Part shown: piece after piece, positions 34,168 to 45,035 of the stretch
Layout: each line of letters begins with the position of its first letter
Position numbering within the stretch: the first letter of the stretch is position 1
Notes under the pieces: generated by a model
Database searches by the model: none
Told to the model about the DNA's origin: nothing
The model's input: the letters and a program-made list of their open reading frames with translations, nothing else
NCBI RefSeq assembly: GCF_904849725.1
Contig: NC_058522.1
Location: 457,252,844 to 457,316,843, forward strand
Direction: 5' to 3'
Length of the DNA stretch: 64,000 nucleotides
Source of the DNA: Hordeum vulgare subsp. vulgare
Taxonomy: Eukaryota; Streptophyta; Magnoliopsida; Poales; Poaceae
Translations under genes and position numbers: made by a program

Positions 34168-34842
34168 ATGGAATTGAGGATGCCTCATATGCTCCATCTT
34201 TTCAATGTCTTTCGTGAGCATGATGGGAAGGAAAATTGTGCTCAAAGTCTGAAAGAAGAATTACATAGAATGCTTGGCATAGAATATGTGAATGATGAGC
34301 ATGATTGCAATGTCCTTAGAATGAATACTTTGAATACCCATGATGCTAATGATATGCAAAGCCACAAGTTTGGGGATGCTATATTTGATGAAGATGATCT
34401 TTTTAGTTCTTCCACTTTGAATGATCAAAATCATTTTGATGAAAACATGCCCCCTATCTATGATGATTATTGTGAGGATACTTATGCTATAAAGAAGAAG
34501 GATGATAAAACTTGTCATACTTTCGAGAACCCCTTTGCTAAACCTTGCTTTTTCATTGTGGACACAATTTGTAGTGCTCAAGTCTTTTACGATACTCCCA
34601 CTACTATTCTTGAGAATAGATTTCCTTATGTGGAGAGTAGTAAAATTTCTATGCTTGTAGATCATGAAAAGAATGCTTCAGGTGCTGGTTATATTGTTGA
34701 ATTCATTCATGATGCTACTGAAAATTACTATGAGAGAGGATCATATGCTTCTACTTATTGCAATAGTATCAAGCTTCCTCTCCATGTGTTGAAATTTTTG
34801 AAGCTATGCTTGTTTTACCTTCCTATGCTAGTTGATTCTTGA
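34168..34842 (+). CDS. Unknown retrotransposon ORF 'DHEKN protein', N1 copy
   Basis: 224 residues from the first ATG after PBS and leader (AAAAAAAATGGAA context). Homologous to the 289-residue N3 ORF: shared H-D-C-N (45-48), G-D-A-I-F-D, V-D-H-E-K-N (164-169), Y-I-V-E-F (175-179), Y-E-R-G-S-Y and K-L-P-L. The N-terminal third differs. An in-frame TGA at 34840-34842 ends the frame; beyond it the same frame continues with I-P-M-H-R-K-W-V-R-L-K-C to a stop at 34941, as in N3, so this copy is truncated by one nonsense codon. Acidic overall; function unknown. Confidence 0.55.
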   Translation: MELRMPHMLHLFNVFREHDGKENCAQSLKEELHRMLGIEYVNDEHDCNVLRMNTLNTHDANDMQSHKFGDAIFDEDDLFSSSTLNDQNHFDENMPPIYDDYCEDTYAIKKKDDKTCHTFENPFAKPCFFIVDTICSAQVFYDTPTTILENRFPYVESSKISMLVDHEKNASGAGYIVEFIHDATENYYERGSYASTYCNSIKLPLHVLKFLKLCLFYLPMLVDS

Positions 34843-35683
34843 TCCAATAAGTTGTTTGATCACAAAATCCCTATGCATAGGAAGTGGGTTAGACTTAAAT
34901 GTGCTAGCCATTTGCTCCATGATGCTCTCATTGTGTTTTAATCCTTACCTTTTATGTGAGCATCATTGAAATCAATGCCTAGCTAAGGGCGTTAAACGAT
35001 AGCGCCTATTGGGAGGCAACCCAATGAATAAATTTTTCTTTGCTTTTTTCTTCCTGTTTTGTTTTCTCCACACCATCATAATTCTGTTATTATTGTGTCT
35101 TTTGTGTTTCTTTTGGTGTTTGTACCAAGCAAAACCGTTATGATTAGCCTTGGTGATGATTGTTTATCATGCTGGAAAAAGACAGAAACTTTCTGCTCAC
35201 GAAAAGAATTTTCATTTTTATTATGTAAGAGATTTTGAGTTGATTCTTTTTGCTGCTGATTTATATGCAATTTCTTCAGACTTTCGTAATTTTTCAGATT
35301 TGTTTAAGTACCAGAAGTATACAAAGTATACAGATTGCTACAGACTGGTCTGCTGTTAACAGATTCTGTTTTTGTTGAGTTGGTTGCTTATTTTGATGAA
35401 ACTATGGATAGTATTGGAGGGTACTAGCCATGAAAAAGTGAAAATACAGCAACCCAACACCAACATAAGTAGAATTTAAGTTTGCTACAGTACCTAAGGA
35501 AGTGGTGATTTGCTTTCTTATACTAATGATATCACGAGTTTCTGTTTAAGTTTTGTGTTGTGAAGTTTTCAAGTTCTGGGTGAAGTTCTTATGGACAAAG
35601 AGATAAAGAGCTGCAAGAGCTCAAGCTTGGGGATGCCCAAGGCACCCCAAGTTGATTCAAGGATGCCAAAAAAGCCTAAGCTT

Positions 35684-35708
35684 GGGGATGCCCCGGGAAG
35701 GCATCCCC
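35684..35708 (+). promoter_or_regulatory. GGGGATGCC hairpin, N1 copy
   Basis: Perfect 9-bp stem with loop CCGGGAA, fused to an upstream AAGCTT to form a polypurine-like core. Confidence 0.55.
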
Positions 35709-36478
35709 TCTTTCGTCTTCAATCCATCGGTAATGTTACTTGGAGCTATATTTTTCTTCACCACATGATATGTGTTTTGCTTGGAGCATATTGTATCGTA
35801 GGAGTCTTTTATTTTTGTTGTGTCACAATCTTCCTTGCTGCACACCTAGACAGAGATACATGCACTCACCGTGATTTTGTCGAGCTGCACTTATATCTTT
35901 AGAGCTAGTTGATTTTGCTCTATGTGCTTCACTTATATCTTTTAGAGCACAGCGGTGCGTGGCTTGGTAGTTGGCTTATGCTATGAAAGTAGTCCCAAAA
36001 GTGGTAGTTATCCAAAGTTTTACGAAAACTTCCATCTTCATGTGCATTGAGTAGAAAGAGAAGCTTGATTCCTCTCAATTAGTTTTGAGATGTGGTTGTG
36101 GTAATATTTAAGTTATGTTAGTACGGTGTTGTGAATCTAGAGATACTTGTGTTGAAGTTAGTGATTCCCGTAGCATGCACGTATGGTGAACCACTATGTG
36201 ATGAAGTTTGAGCATGATTAGTTTATTGATTGTCATCCTTTGTGTAGCGGTCGGGATCGCGCGATGGTTTATACCTACCAACCCTTCCCCTAGGAGTATG
36301 CGTTGAATGCTTTGTTTCGATTACTAATAAAACTTTTGCAACAAGTATATGAGTTCTTATTGACTAATGTTGAGTCCATGGTTTAGATGCACTTTCACCT
36401 TCCACCATCACTATCATCTTTAGTACCGTGCAACTTTCGCCGGTGCATAAACCTACCATATAGCTTCCCTCAAAACAG

Positions 36479-36494
36479 CCACCATACCTACCTA
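36479..36494 (+). promoter_or_regulatory. Conserved internal 16-mer, N1 copy
   Basis: Exact CCACCATACCTACCTA. Confidence 0.55.
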
Positions 36495-37579
36495 CTATGG
36501 CATTTTCAAAGCCATTCCGAGATATATTGCCATGAAACTACCACCATGACATGTGCCACCACATCTACATTGCCATTGCATGATCATAAGATAGCTAGCA
36601 TGATGTTTCCATTGATGTCTATGCCATGCTAGATCTTTGTCACGGTACACTACCGAAGGCATTTCATATAGAGTCATCATTGCTCTAAATTTTGAGTTGT
36701 AAGTGTGATGATCATCATTGATGGAGCATTGTCCCATGTGAGAAAAAAAGAGGCCAAAGATGCCAACCAAAAAAAAGATCCCACCAAAAAAATGAGAGAA
36801 AAAGAGAGAAGGGACAATGCTACTATCTCCTTTCCACACTTGTGCTTCATATTAAGCACCATGATCTTCATGATTGAGAGTCTCTCGTTTTGTCACCACC
36901 ATATAGCTAGTGGGAAATTTTCATTATATAACTTGGCTTGCATATTCCTATGATGGGCTTCCTCAAAATTGCCCTAGGTCTTCGTGAGCAAGCAAGTTGG
37001 ATGCACACCCACTAGTTTTCCTTAATAGCTTTCACATACTCATAGCTCTAGTGCATATCTTGCATGGCAATCCCTACTCATTCACATTGATATCAATTGA
37101 TAAGCATCTCCATAGCTCATTTATATGCCTAGTCAATGTGACCATCTTCTCTTTTTTTTGCCCACAACCTCCATGACTCCATTCCACCTATAGTGCTATA
37201 ACCATGGCTCACGCTCATGTATTGCGTGAGAGTTGAAAAAGTTTGAGAAAGTAAAGGTGTGAAAACAATTACTTGGCCAATACCGAGGTTGTGCATGATT
37301 TAAATTCGTTGTGCAAGGATGATAGAGCATAGCCAGACTATATGATTTTGTAGGGATAACTTTCTTTTGGCCTTGTTATTTTGAAAGTTCATGATTACCT
37401 TGCTAGTTTGCTTGAAGTATTATTGTCTCCACATCAATACCAAACTATTGTTTTGAATCTAACGGATCTGAACATTCATGTCACATAAGAGGAGTTACAA
37501 AGGACATCTATGCTAGGTAGCATGAAAGCATCAAACATTCATTCTTTTTCACTTCCCTACTCAAGGACGAGCAGGAGTT

Positions 37580-37593
37580 AAGCTTGGGGATGC
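37580..37593 (+). promoter_or_regulatory. N1 polypurine tract
   Basis: AAGCTTGGGGATGC, one base before the 3' LTR start TGATACGTC at 37595. Confidence 0.85.
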
Positions 37594-37594
37594 T

Positions 37595-39299
37595 TGATAC
37601 GTCTCCAACGTATCTATAATTTTTGATGGTTCATGCTGTTATCTTGTCAAACTTTGGATGTTTTATATGCCTTTTATATCTTTTTTGGGACTAACCTATT
37701 AATGCAGTGCCAAGTGAGAGTTCCTGTTCTTTCCGTGTTTTTGACCCTTTTTCAGGCGGAGTCCAAACGGAATAATTCTTTCGCGGTAATTTTTTATGGA
37801 AAATATCAAAAATACCGGAAGAAAAAGATACCGGAGAGGGGTCCCGAGGAAGCCGCAAGCCCTGTAGGTGCGGCCACCCCCCAGGCCGCACCTACCAAGC
37901 TTGTGGGCTCCTTAGGGGCCCACTTGACGCAACACCGCCGCCATCTGGTCCTATAAATCCAGAAACGTCTAGAAAGAAACCTAGATCGGGAGTTCCGCCG
38001 CCGCAAACCTCTGTAGCCACCAAAAGCCAATCTGGACCCCGTTCCGGCACCCTGTCGGAGGGGTAATCCATCTCCGGTGGCCATCTTCATCATCCTGGCG
38101 ATCTCCATGACGAGGAGGGAGTAGTTCTCCCTCGGGGTTGAGGGTATGTACCAGTAGCTATGTGTTTGATCTCTCTCTCTCTCTCTCTCGTGTTCTTGAG
38201 ATGTCTTGATCTCGATGTACCGTGGGCTTTGCTACTATAGTTGGATCTTATGATGTTCTTCCCCCTCTCCCTTCTTGTAATGAATTGAGTTTCCCCTTTT
38301 GAAGTTATCTTATCGGATTGAGTCTTTGAGAATACTTGATGTATGTCTTGCACGTGTCTATCTGCGGTGATCAACTTGCGGGTTTGTGACATTGGGAACC
38401 TATGCATATGGGTTGGTACACGTTTGATTCATGTGAGTACTCGATGTATGTTCCGGTGATCAACTTGCGGGTTCGTGACATTGGGAACCTATGCATAGGG
38501 GTTGGCACATGTTTTGACTCTCCGGTAGAAACTTGGGGGCACTCTTTGAAGTTCTATGTGTTGGTTGAATAGATGATTCTGAGATTGTGTGATGCATATC
38601 GTATAATCATGCCCACGGATACTTGAGGTGACAATGGAGTATCTAGGTGACATTAGGGTCTTGGTTGATATGTATATTAATGTGTTATTCTAGTACGAAC
38701 TCTATGATGGATCGACCGGAAAGAATAGCTTCGTGTTATTTTACTACGGACTCTTGAATAGATCGATCGGAAATAATAAATTTGTGGTGGTTTCGTACCC
38801 GACAATAATCTCTTCGTTTGTTCTCCGCTATTAGTGACTTTGCAGTGACTCTTTGTTGCATGTTGAGGGCTAGTTATATGATCCAATTATGTTATTATTG
38901 TTGAGAGAACTTCACTAGTGAAAGTATGAACCCTAGGCCTTGTTTCCATGCATTGCAATACCGTTCGTGCTCATTTTTGTTACTAGTTACCTTGCTGTTT
39001 TTGTAATTTCAGATTACAAAAACCTATATCTACCATTCATATTGCACTTGTATCATCATCTCTTCGCCGAACTAGTGCACCTATATAATTTGCCATTGTA
39101 TTGGGTTTGTTGGGGACACAAGAGACTCTTTGTTATTTGGTTGCAGGGTTGCTTGAGAGAGACCATCTTCATCCTACGCCTCCCACGGATTGATGAACCT
39201 TAGGTCACCCACGTGAGGGAAAATTGCTACTGTCCTACAAACCTCTGCACTTGGAGGCCCAACAACGTCTACAAGGAGAAGGTTGCATAGTAGACATCA
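37595..39299 (+). repeat. N1 3' LTR
   Basis: 1705 bp (5' LTR 1712 bp). Palindrome 37853-37906, TATAAAT at 37952, (TC)n at about 38169-38190, terminal GTAGACATCA. Confidence 0.93.
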
Positions 39300-39304
39300 A
39301 AGTC

Positions 39305-40352
39305 CGTGGTTGATAGTACCTTTCAGATAGCGCATAATTCTTTCAACAGCACGCCAATGAAGATCACCCGAATTGGAAACAAACCGGCTCAGTTTGCTCA
39401 CATCAAACGCGATGTGAGGCCTCGTTGCGCTAGCTAGGTACATAAGCGAACCAATAATTTGAGAGTATCTCAATTGATCTATAGTTGTGCCGTTGAACTT
39501 CCGAATCAGCACACTAGGATCATATGGTGTTTGAGAAATTTTGCAGTCTGAATATCCAAATCGACTCAAGATCTTCTCAACATAGTGGGATTGCAGAAGT
39601 GTAATCCCACCCTCATCATCTCTCAAGAGCGTGATGTTCAAGATAACATCAGCCACTCCAAGGTCCTTCATCTCAAAGTTCTGAGACAGAAAGGACTTAA
39701 CCTCCTCAATCACCTTGAGGTTGGTTCCAAATATCAGTATGTCATCAACATACAAGCACAGTATAACTCCTTCGCCCCCACCATGGCGATAGTATACACA
39801 CTTGTCAGCTTCATTAACAACGAAGCCAACAGATGTCAGAGTTGTATTAAACTTATCATGCCATTGCTTAGGTGCTTGCTTCAGGCCATATAAAGATTTC
39901 AACAACTTACACACTTTTCCTTCTTGACCATCTATCACAAAGCCATCTGGCTATTGCATATAGATTTCCTCGTCTAGCTCTCCATTCAGGAAAGCCGTCT
40001 TAACGTCCATTTGATGAACAAGAAGATCATGCGGGGCTGCCAACGAGAGCAGTACTCGAATGGTGGTCGGTCTGGCCACAGGTGAATAAGTGTCGAAGAA
40101 ATACTCTTCTTCTTTCTGGGCATAGCCCTTAGCCACAAGCCTGGCCTTGTACTTCTCAATTGTACCATCGGGCCTAAGCTTCCTTTTGAACACCCACTTG
40201 CATCCCAGTGGTTTGCAACCATAGGGACGGTCAGTAATTTCGCATGTCCCATTAGCCATGATGGAATCCATCTTGCTACGGACCGCAGCTTTCCAGTAAT
40301 CAGCATCTAGAAAAGCATACGCTTCTGAAATACAAGTGGGATTATCATCCAC
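39305..40352 (-). pseudogene. pol: Copia N0 reverse transcriptase
   Basis: Copia RT in two frames separated by an in-frame TAG at 39951-39953. Upstream part: W-K-A-A-V, K-W-V-F-K-R-K, A-R-L-V-A-K-G-Y-A-Q, V-H-Q-M-D-V-K-T-A-F-L-N-G. Downstream part: K-S-L-Y-G-L-K-Q-A-P, catalytic Y-V-D-D and G-S-L-M-Y-L. It stops at the AAGTC duplication where N1 inserted; RNase H continues at 17133. It is the only reverse transcriptase I see in the window. Confidence 0.92.
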
Positions 40353-40394
40353 GAGGTATACGAGGAAATCATCACCAAAGGTCTTCGCAGTCCT

Positions 40395-41303
40395 TTATCT
40401 CTTGCCCCTACCAAGGGTTTCCTCGTCATCCTCCTCAGGATTTTCATCATGTGTTTGTTCATAATATTCCATAGGAATGGGAGGCTCAGGAGTTCTCTCA
40501 GATTCCTGTCTAGAAGTTCTTTGCATATCTCTCATGGGAAAAATATCCTCAAAGAATGTAGCATCCCTCGACTCCATTATTGTACCGACCTTCACGTCAG
40601 GTACCTCAGATTTCACTACTATAAATCTATATCCTACGCTATTCTTAGCGTATCCCAAATTAACGCAGTCCACAGTCTTTGGTCCAAGCTTACGCTTCTT
40701 GGGGATCGGCACATTGACTTTTGCCAAGCAGCCCCAAGTACGTAAGTACGAGAGCGTCGTACTTCTCTTCGACCATTTCTCATAAGGAGTGACCTCATTA
40801 TGTTTTGTAGGAACCTTATTCAGTACATGACACGCGGTCAATATAGCCTCCCCCCACGATGCCTTGGATAAACCCGATGTATCTAACATGGCGTTAACCA
40901 AATCAGTTAGAGTACGTTTTTTCCGTTCAGCAACCCCGTTTGACTGGGGTGAATAGGGAGGCGTCCTCTCATGAATAATGCCATGTTCCGCACAAAAAGA
41001 ATCAAACTCATTTGAGAAGTACTCTCCACCACAATCAGACCGGACTCGTTTAATTTTCTTTTCAAGTTGATTCTCAACTTCTGCCTTATAGATTTTAAAG
41101 TAGTGTAGAGCCTCATCTTTAGTATTTAACAGATACACATAGCAATATCTAGTGGAATCATCTATCAATGTCATGAAAAATTTCTTTCCACCTTTAGTCA
41201 ACACACCATTCATCTCACAAAGATCAGAATGTATGAGTTCTAACGGCGCCAAGTGTCTCTCCTCTGCAGCCTTGTGAGGCTTGCGAGGTTGCTTTGCTTG
41301 CAC
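40395..41303 (-). pseudogene. pol: Copia N0 integrase core
   Basis: Copia integrase with the D,D35E residues visible as T-L-I-D-D-S-T, R-S-D-C-G-G-E-Y and N-G-V-A-E-R. Followed by the W-G-C and K-C-V-like G-Y patterns of the C-terminal domain. In-frame stops separate it from the upstream zinc-binding segment and the downstream RT. Confidence 0.9.
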
Positions 41304-41312
41304 ACACGAATG

Positions 41313-42068
41313 TCACTTAGAACCTTTGGCTAAAGTGAAAGTTGGAATTAAATTCAGTTTTGCTAGCCGCAACATAACACCGAAACTTATGTGCCAAAGA
41401 CGTGAATGCCAAACTTCAAATTCATTAACACTCGAATGAATATTGTTCATGACTTTATTACATAAATCTGCGAGGGAAAGGCGGAACAGACCTCCACACT
41501 CATAACCTTTTCCAACAAAAAGTCCATATTTCGTAGCAACTACTTTATTAGACTCAAAGACCAACTTAAACCCTTCTCTACATAGAAGGGAGCCACTAAC
41601 GAGATTCTTCTTGATGGCGGGGACATGCTGCACGTTCTTCAGCTGCACGATCCTTCCCAAAGTAAACTTCAGATCGACCGTGCCAACACCAAGAACAGAA
41701 GCACTCGCTCCATTCCCCATCAATATGGACCCTCGACCTGTGACCTGGTAAGAAGAGAACAATGAGATATCAGCACACACATGAATATTTGCACCTGTGT
41801 CCACCCACCAATCGGTAGATTGACAAACCAAAAATACAGTAAACAAATTACCGTACCCAGATGCAGCACTTTCATTGTTGCTCACAATCATATTGGCAGA
41901 CTTGTAGTCCTGTCCTGGCTTCTTGTACTTGTTTGAAGCAACCATCTCCCTTCTTGTTCTTCTTGAAGGGCTTCTTACCCTTCTTCTTAAAGTCGATATT
42001 CTGTTGGACAAAATTCTTCCCCTTAGGCTTGTGGGAATTGAAATTCCTTTGATGTACCATATTGACAA
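41313..42068 (-). pseudogene. pol: Copia N0 protease and gag-pre-integrase
   Basis: Contains W-W-V-D-T-G-A-N-I-H-V-C (protease D-T-G), G-N-G-A-S-A, a V-L-G-V-G pattern and the gag-pre-integrase H-S-R-L-W-H-I-S segment (HHCC region). Ends at a stop before the integrase. A lysine-rich linker (K-K-G-K-K-P-F-K-K-N-K-K) is read in an overlapping frame; the CCHC knuckle is degraded. Confidence 0.85.
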
Positions 42069-42688
42069 CAGAAGAACCTTCCACCGTTTTTTCCATGAGA
42101 GTTCTTTGCTCTCGACTTCTGTTCAACACTCAGATGGCCAATGATGTCCTCTACTGAGAATTCACGCCTCTGATGTTTCAGAGTAGTAGCAAAGTTCCTC
42201 CAGGAATTAGGGAGCTTAACGATTACACACCCCGCGACAAACTTGCCCGGTAAATCGCACTTCAAAACCTCAAGTTCTTTAGCAATGCATATTATCTCAT
42301 GAGCTTGTTCCAATACAGAACGGTTCTCGACCATCTTGTAATCATGGAACTGCTCCATAACATACATCTCGCTCCCAGCATCGGTGGCCCCGAACTTAGA
42401 TTCAAGCGCCTCCCACAAGTCCTTGGCGACACGCACATGTAAATATGCGTCGACCAGTTTATCACCGATCACGCTAAGCACTGCTCCGAGAAACACAACG
42501 GTGGCCTCTCTGAATGCCTTCTCCTGTTCAGGAGCAATCGTTCCCGTGGAGACACCGGTGACCTAGAACACGTTCATAGCCGTGAGCCATAAAGTGGTGT
42601 TTGTCTGCCAATGCTTAAAGTACGTACCGGTAAACTTATCCAGTTTCAGTACGGCAGCAAAGCCACTTGCCGAAAACTTCCTACACAT
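42023..42688 (-). pseudogene. gag: Copia N0 gag (UBN2-type)
   Basis: Copia capsid frame starting at ATG 42688 (M-C-R-K-F-S), with L-D-K-F-T-G...W-Q-T, D-L-W-E-A-L-E-S-K-F-G and F-V-A-G-C-V-I-V-K-L-P-N-S-W. A TAG at about 42563-42565 and a later frameshift break it. The ATG is only 15 bp from the LTR edge, and no initiator-Met PBS (TGGTATCAGAGC) lies between. Confidence 0.85.
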
Positions 42689-42703
42689 ATTAGGTTTTTG
42701 GAT

Positions 42704-43486
42704 TGCTGAGTAAATAGGCAATTTTTCGACTAATTTAATCCATAAATAGATGACTAGCATGGCATTGACAAAATTAACTACATACTGATATTGATCTAAC
42801 GAGCACGTACTACGCAAACAGTAGACAAATCTACACATGATGCTAGTACTGCTAAGACGGAAGTAATCAGGAGAGGGATAAGCGCGTTATACCCTCCAGT
42901 AGGCCATGCAGAAGCCCCCGCGGCCTTCTCGGCGACATCACGGTCGGCGTCGGTGGACATGGTGATGGCGGAGACGACGTGTAAAAACCTAATCGCCCCT
43001 CTTCCCCGTACACGAACCAGAGAGGCGGGGTTTCGGAGGCCTGCTCTCCCGTCGACCGTGTACGCAGCGGACGGGATGGAGTCGCCGGCGGTAGCAGCAG
43101 TAAGGGAACGAGCGCGTGAGGCAGATGTGATCTGATTCTCGTGACGGCTAGGGTTGGTGTTAGCCCTGCTTAAATAGGCGGCCGGGTGGAGAGACGTGGG
43201 CTGAACCCACGTCCGAGTCGGTAACATTCCCGCAACCCGCGGCGCGTCGTGACGAGGCGTGGCGTGGCGAGGCGGGCGGCGGAGGAGGAGTGCACGAGGG
43301 CATCTTCTCTTCTCACTCTTAAATAGCATGTGGAAGAGAGACCCTTATAAAGGGGTCCAACTTCTTCTCCACTAGCGGGGTGGGACTAAACTTTCCACCA
43401 CCACATTGTCATGCCACCACCTACATGGGTCCTTGGAGATTTTTGAAATTCCCTTATAGGACTAAGACCCAATACTAATTTCAACA
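42704..43486 (-). repeat. 5' LTR of Copia N0
   Basis: 783 bp, collinear with 15105-16089 but lacking about 200 bp in several deletions. Same termini; bounded by the AATAG duplication. A shortened version of the LTR-encoded M-S-T-D ORF lies at 42796-42960. Confidence 0.9.
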
Positions 43487-43491
43487 AATAG

Positions 43492-44129
43492 ATGAGTAAA
43501 TGTCGGAGTAAACCTTAGTGAAGTATATTACTCCCTTTGTTCCAAAATTCTTGTGAGAGTACTTCATTAAGTTTTTGCCGGATCTAACCGATCACTTATA
43601 TATAACGAAGTAATTACTTTTGTGGAACACTTGTCAGGCACACATCGACACACATACACGAGTGATCTGCAACATCATTTTTGCTTGAGAAGTGAACATC
43701 ACTTCCTTAATAAATGACAGAAATGCAAGCTGCTACTTAGGAAAATAGACACTTTCCTGCCCCCAAACTTTGGTAAATCCTATAGGAGACTCTGATAAAA
43801 TAGAAAATTGTCACGTGAACACAACTATTTCAGATACGGAATGATGTTGCCCCAGAAAAAGGAATATCATAACTGAATATACACATACTTTCATCAGCGA
43901 ATTTAGGCACCAGCGAATACACACAACTTCGCTGCAATTCTTCTAAAAATCCCATGAAATCTCATCTCAAGCAACGAGCAGTAGAAATTTTACTCCAGCC
44001 TTTTTCGGTGCGTGTCGGAGTAGGCTACGTGTGGCATTAGAGGATCTACACACGAATCATAGAGCCCAAGCAGTCCGATCACTTATCGATCATAAAAAAT
44101 CGACCTAGCTAGGATTTTTAAACGTGCCT
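43492..44129. other. Low-copy intergenic DNA
   Basis: No gene supported. A single Stowaway-like TIR (CTCCCTTTGTTCC at about 43531) without partner. Contiguous with 15104 before N0 inserted. Confidence 0.45.
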
Positions 44130-45035
44130 CAAACGTTTGGGTTGGCCGACATTTTTGATATCCAGTCTAAATATGAGGTGGATATTGAGAGCCCGGACGC
44201 GTCCGGACATGTCTGCCACGTCGGATCCGACATCCTGACCCCACCGCAAATTAGTCCAAATTCACCCCGCAGACCAGCCGGATCCATTTGCTGTTTTCCT
44301 TTCTTCTTCCTCCTCGCGCCATCTGTCTCGCAGTTCCGTCGTCGCGCGCGCTCCACCGCCGTTCGTAGCCTCTGCCTCGGCAGCTCCGTCAGAGGAGTCT
44401 TTTTTCCCGTCATCATCGAGGAGGTCATCGTCGGCTGCCTGGAAGACACCGCGGTATATCCGACAACTCTCTGGCTTTGCTTTGCGCTGGATGTGTTTGA
44501 CATAATGTCTGACCGGATTTTTTGATATTTTTTACAAGAAACGATGAATTCCAATGCTTAGTCCAACGAGGAGTATGTACCGATGGAGCTTCATCAATTG
44601 AATGAATATGAGTTCTTCTATTCATCGGATTCGGACGAAGAAATAGACATGATTTAAAAACTTGGTGGCAGATGATGACATGTTGTCTTATTTTACATAA
44701 TATGATTGTCGAAGGTGATGATGTACCCCAAACCAATGATTTTGAAGCTCCCGGCGAACAACTTAAAATCCCGATAGATCAAGATTGGGCAAAAAGATAA
44801 TGATTGATTATGCACTTCAGATAAATTTGTGTAAACATTATTTATGTTCGATACCAACATTTATTATTTACGTGTGATAATGGTATGTTTCCGTGATCGA
44901 CGTACATAACTTTGCATGAATTTCACAGCCCGGATATGAGATATGTGGATATGTGAAGAATTTATGAGGGACGTCCAGACGTGTCTGAGAACGTACAGAG
45001 AGGCGGATTTACCCAATCCGACCATAGATGCTTTA
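44130..45035 (+). mobile_element. PIF/Harbinger-like relic, internally deleted
   Basis: Contains two transposase-like peptide pieces. One is N-E-E-Y-V-P-M-E-L-H-Q...S-S-D-S-D-E-E (about 44567-44656), typical of the start of plant Harbinger transposases. The other is M-M-T-C-C-L-I-L-H-N-M-I-V-E-G (44666-44800), typical of the C-terminus. The catalytic middle is absent. Right-end sequence GCATCTATGGTCGGATTGGG (read on the minus strand) resembles Harbinger ends; the left end and TSD are not resolved. Confidence 0.5.

Larger units (their letters stand above)
34942..37579 (+). other. N1 3' non-coding internal region
   Basis: No supported gene. In order: ATTGGG/CCCAAT hairpin block (35008-35025), two polypurine-like cores (35623-35636, 35678-35691), GGGGATGCC hairpin (35684-35708), TCGCGCGA block (36248-36310), conserved 16-mer (36479-36494), polypurine tract at 37580. 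Confidence 0.8.
17139..39299 (+). mobile_element. Gypsy element N1, inserted in N0 RT/RNase H
   Basis: Flanked by a perfect duplication AAGTC (17134-17138 and 39300-39304). The 5' LTR is split by N2 (17139-18789 plus 33996-34056). The PBS is at 34067, the internal region 34057-37594, and the 3' LTR 37595-39299. Without nested DNA it is about 6.95 kb. The internal region has one small unknown ORF and no gag-pol. Confidence 0.93.
15105..43486 (-). mobile_element. Copia element N0, host of the nested cluster
   Basis: Ty1/Copia retrotransposon on the minus strand, split by a 22-kb Gypsy insertion. It is flanked by a perfect 5-bp duplication AATAG (15100-15104 and 43487-43491). On the plus strand it runs 3' LTR 15105-16089, polypurine complement, RNase H 16633-17133, N1 insertion (17139-39299), reverse transcriptase, integrase, protease/gag-pre-integrase, gag, then 5' LTR 42704-43486. 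The order gag-PR-IN-RT-RH defines Copia. Several in-frame stops show it is dead. Confidence 0.92.
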
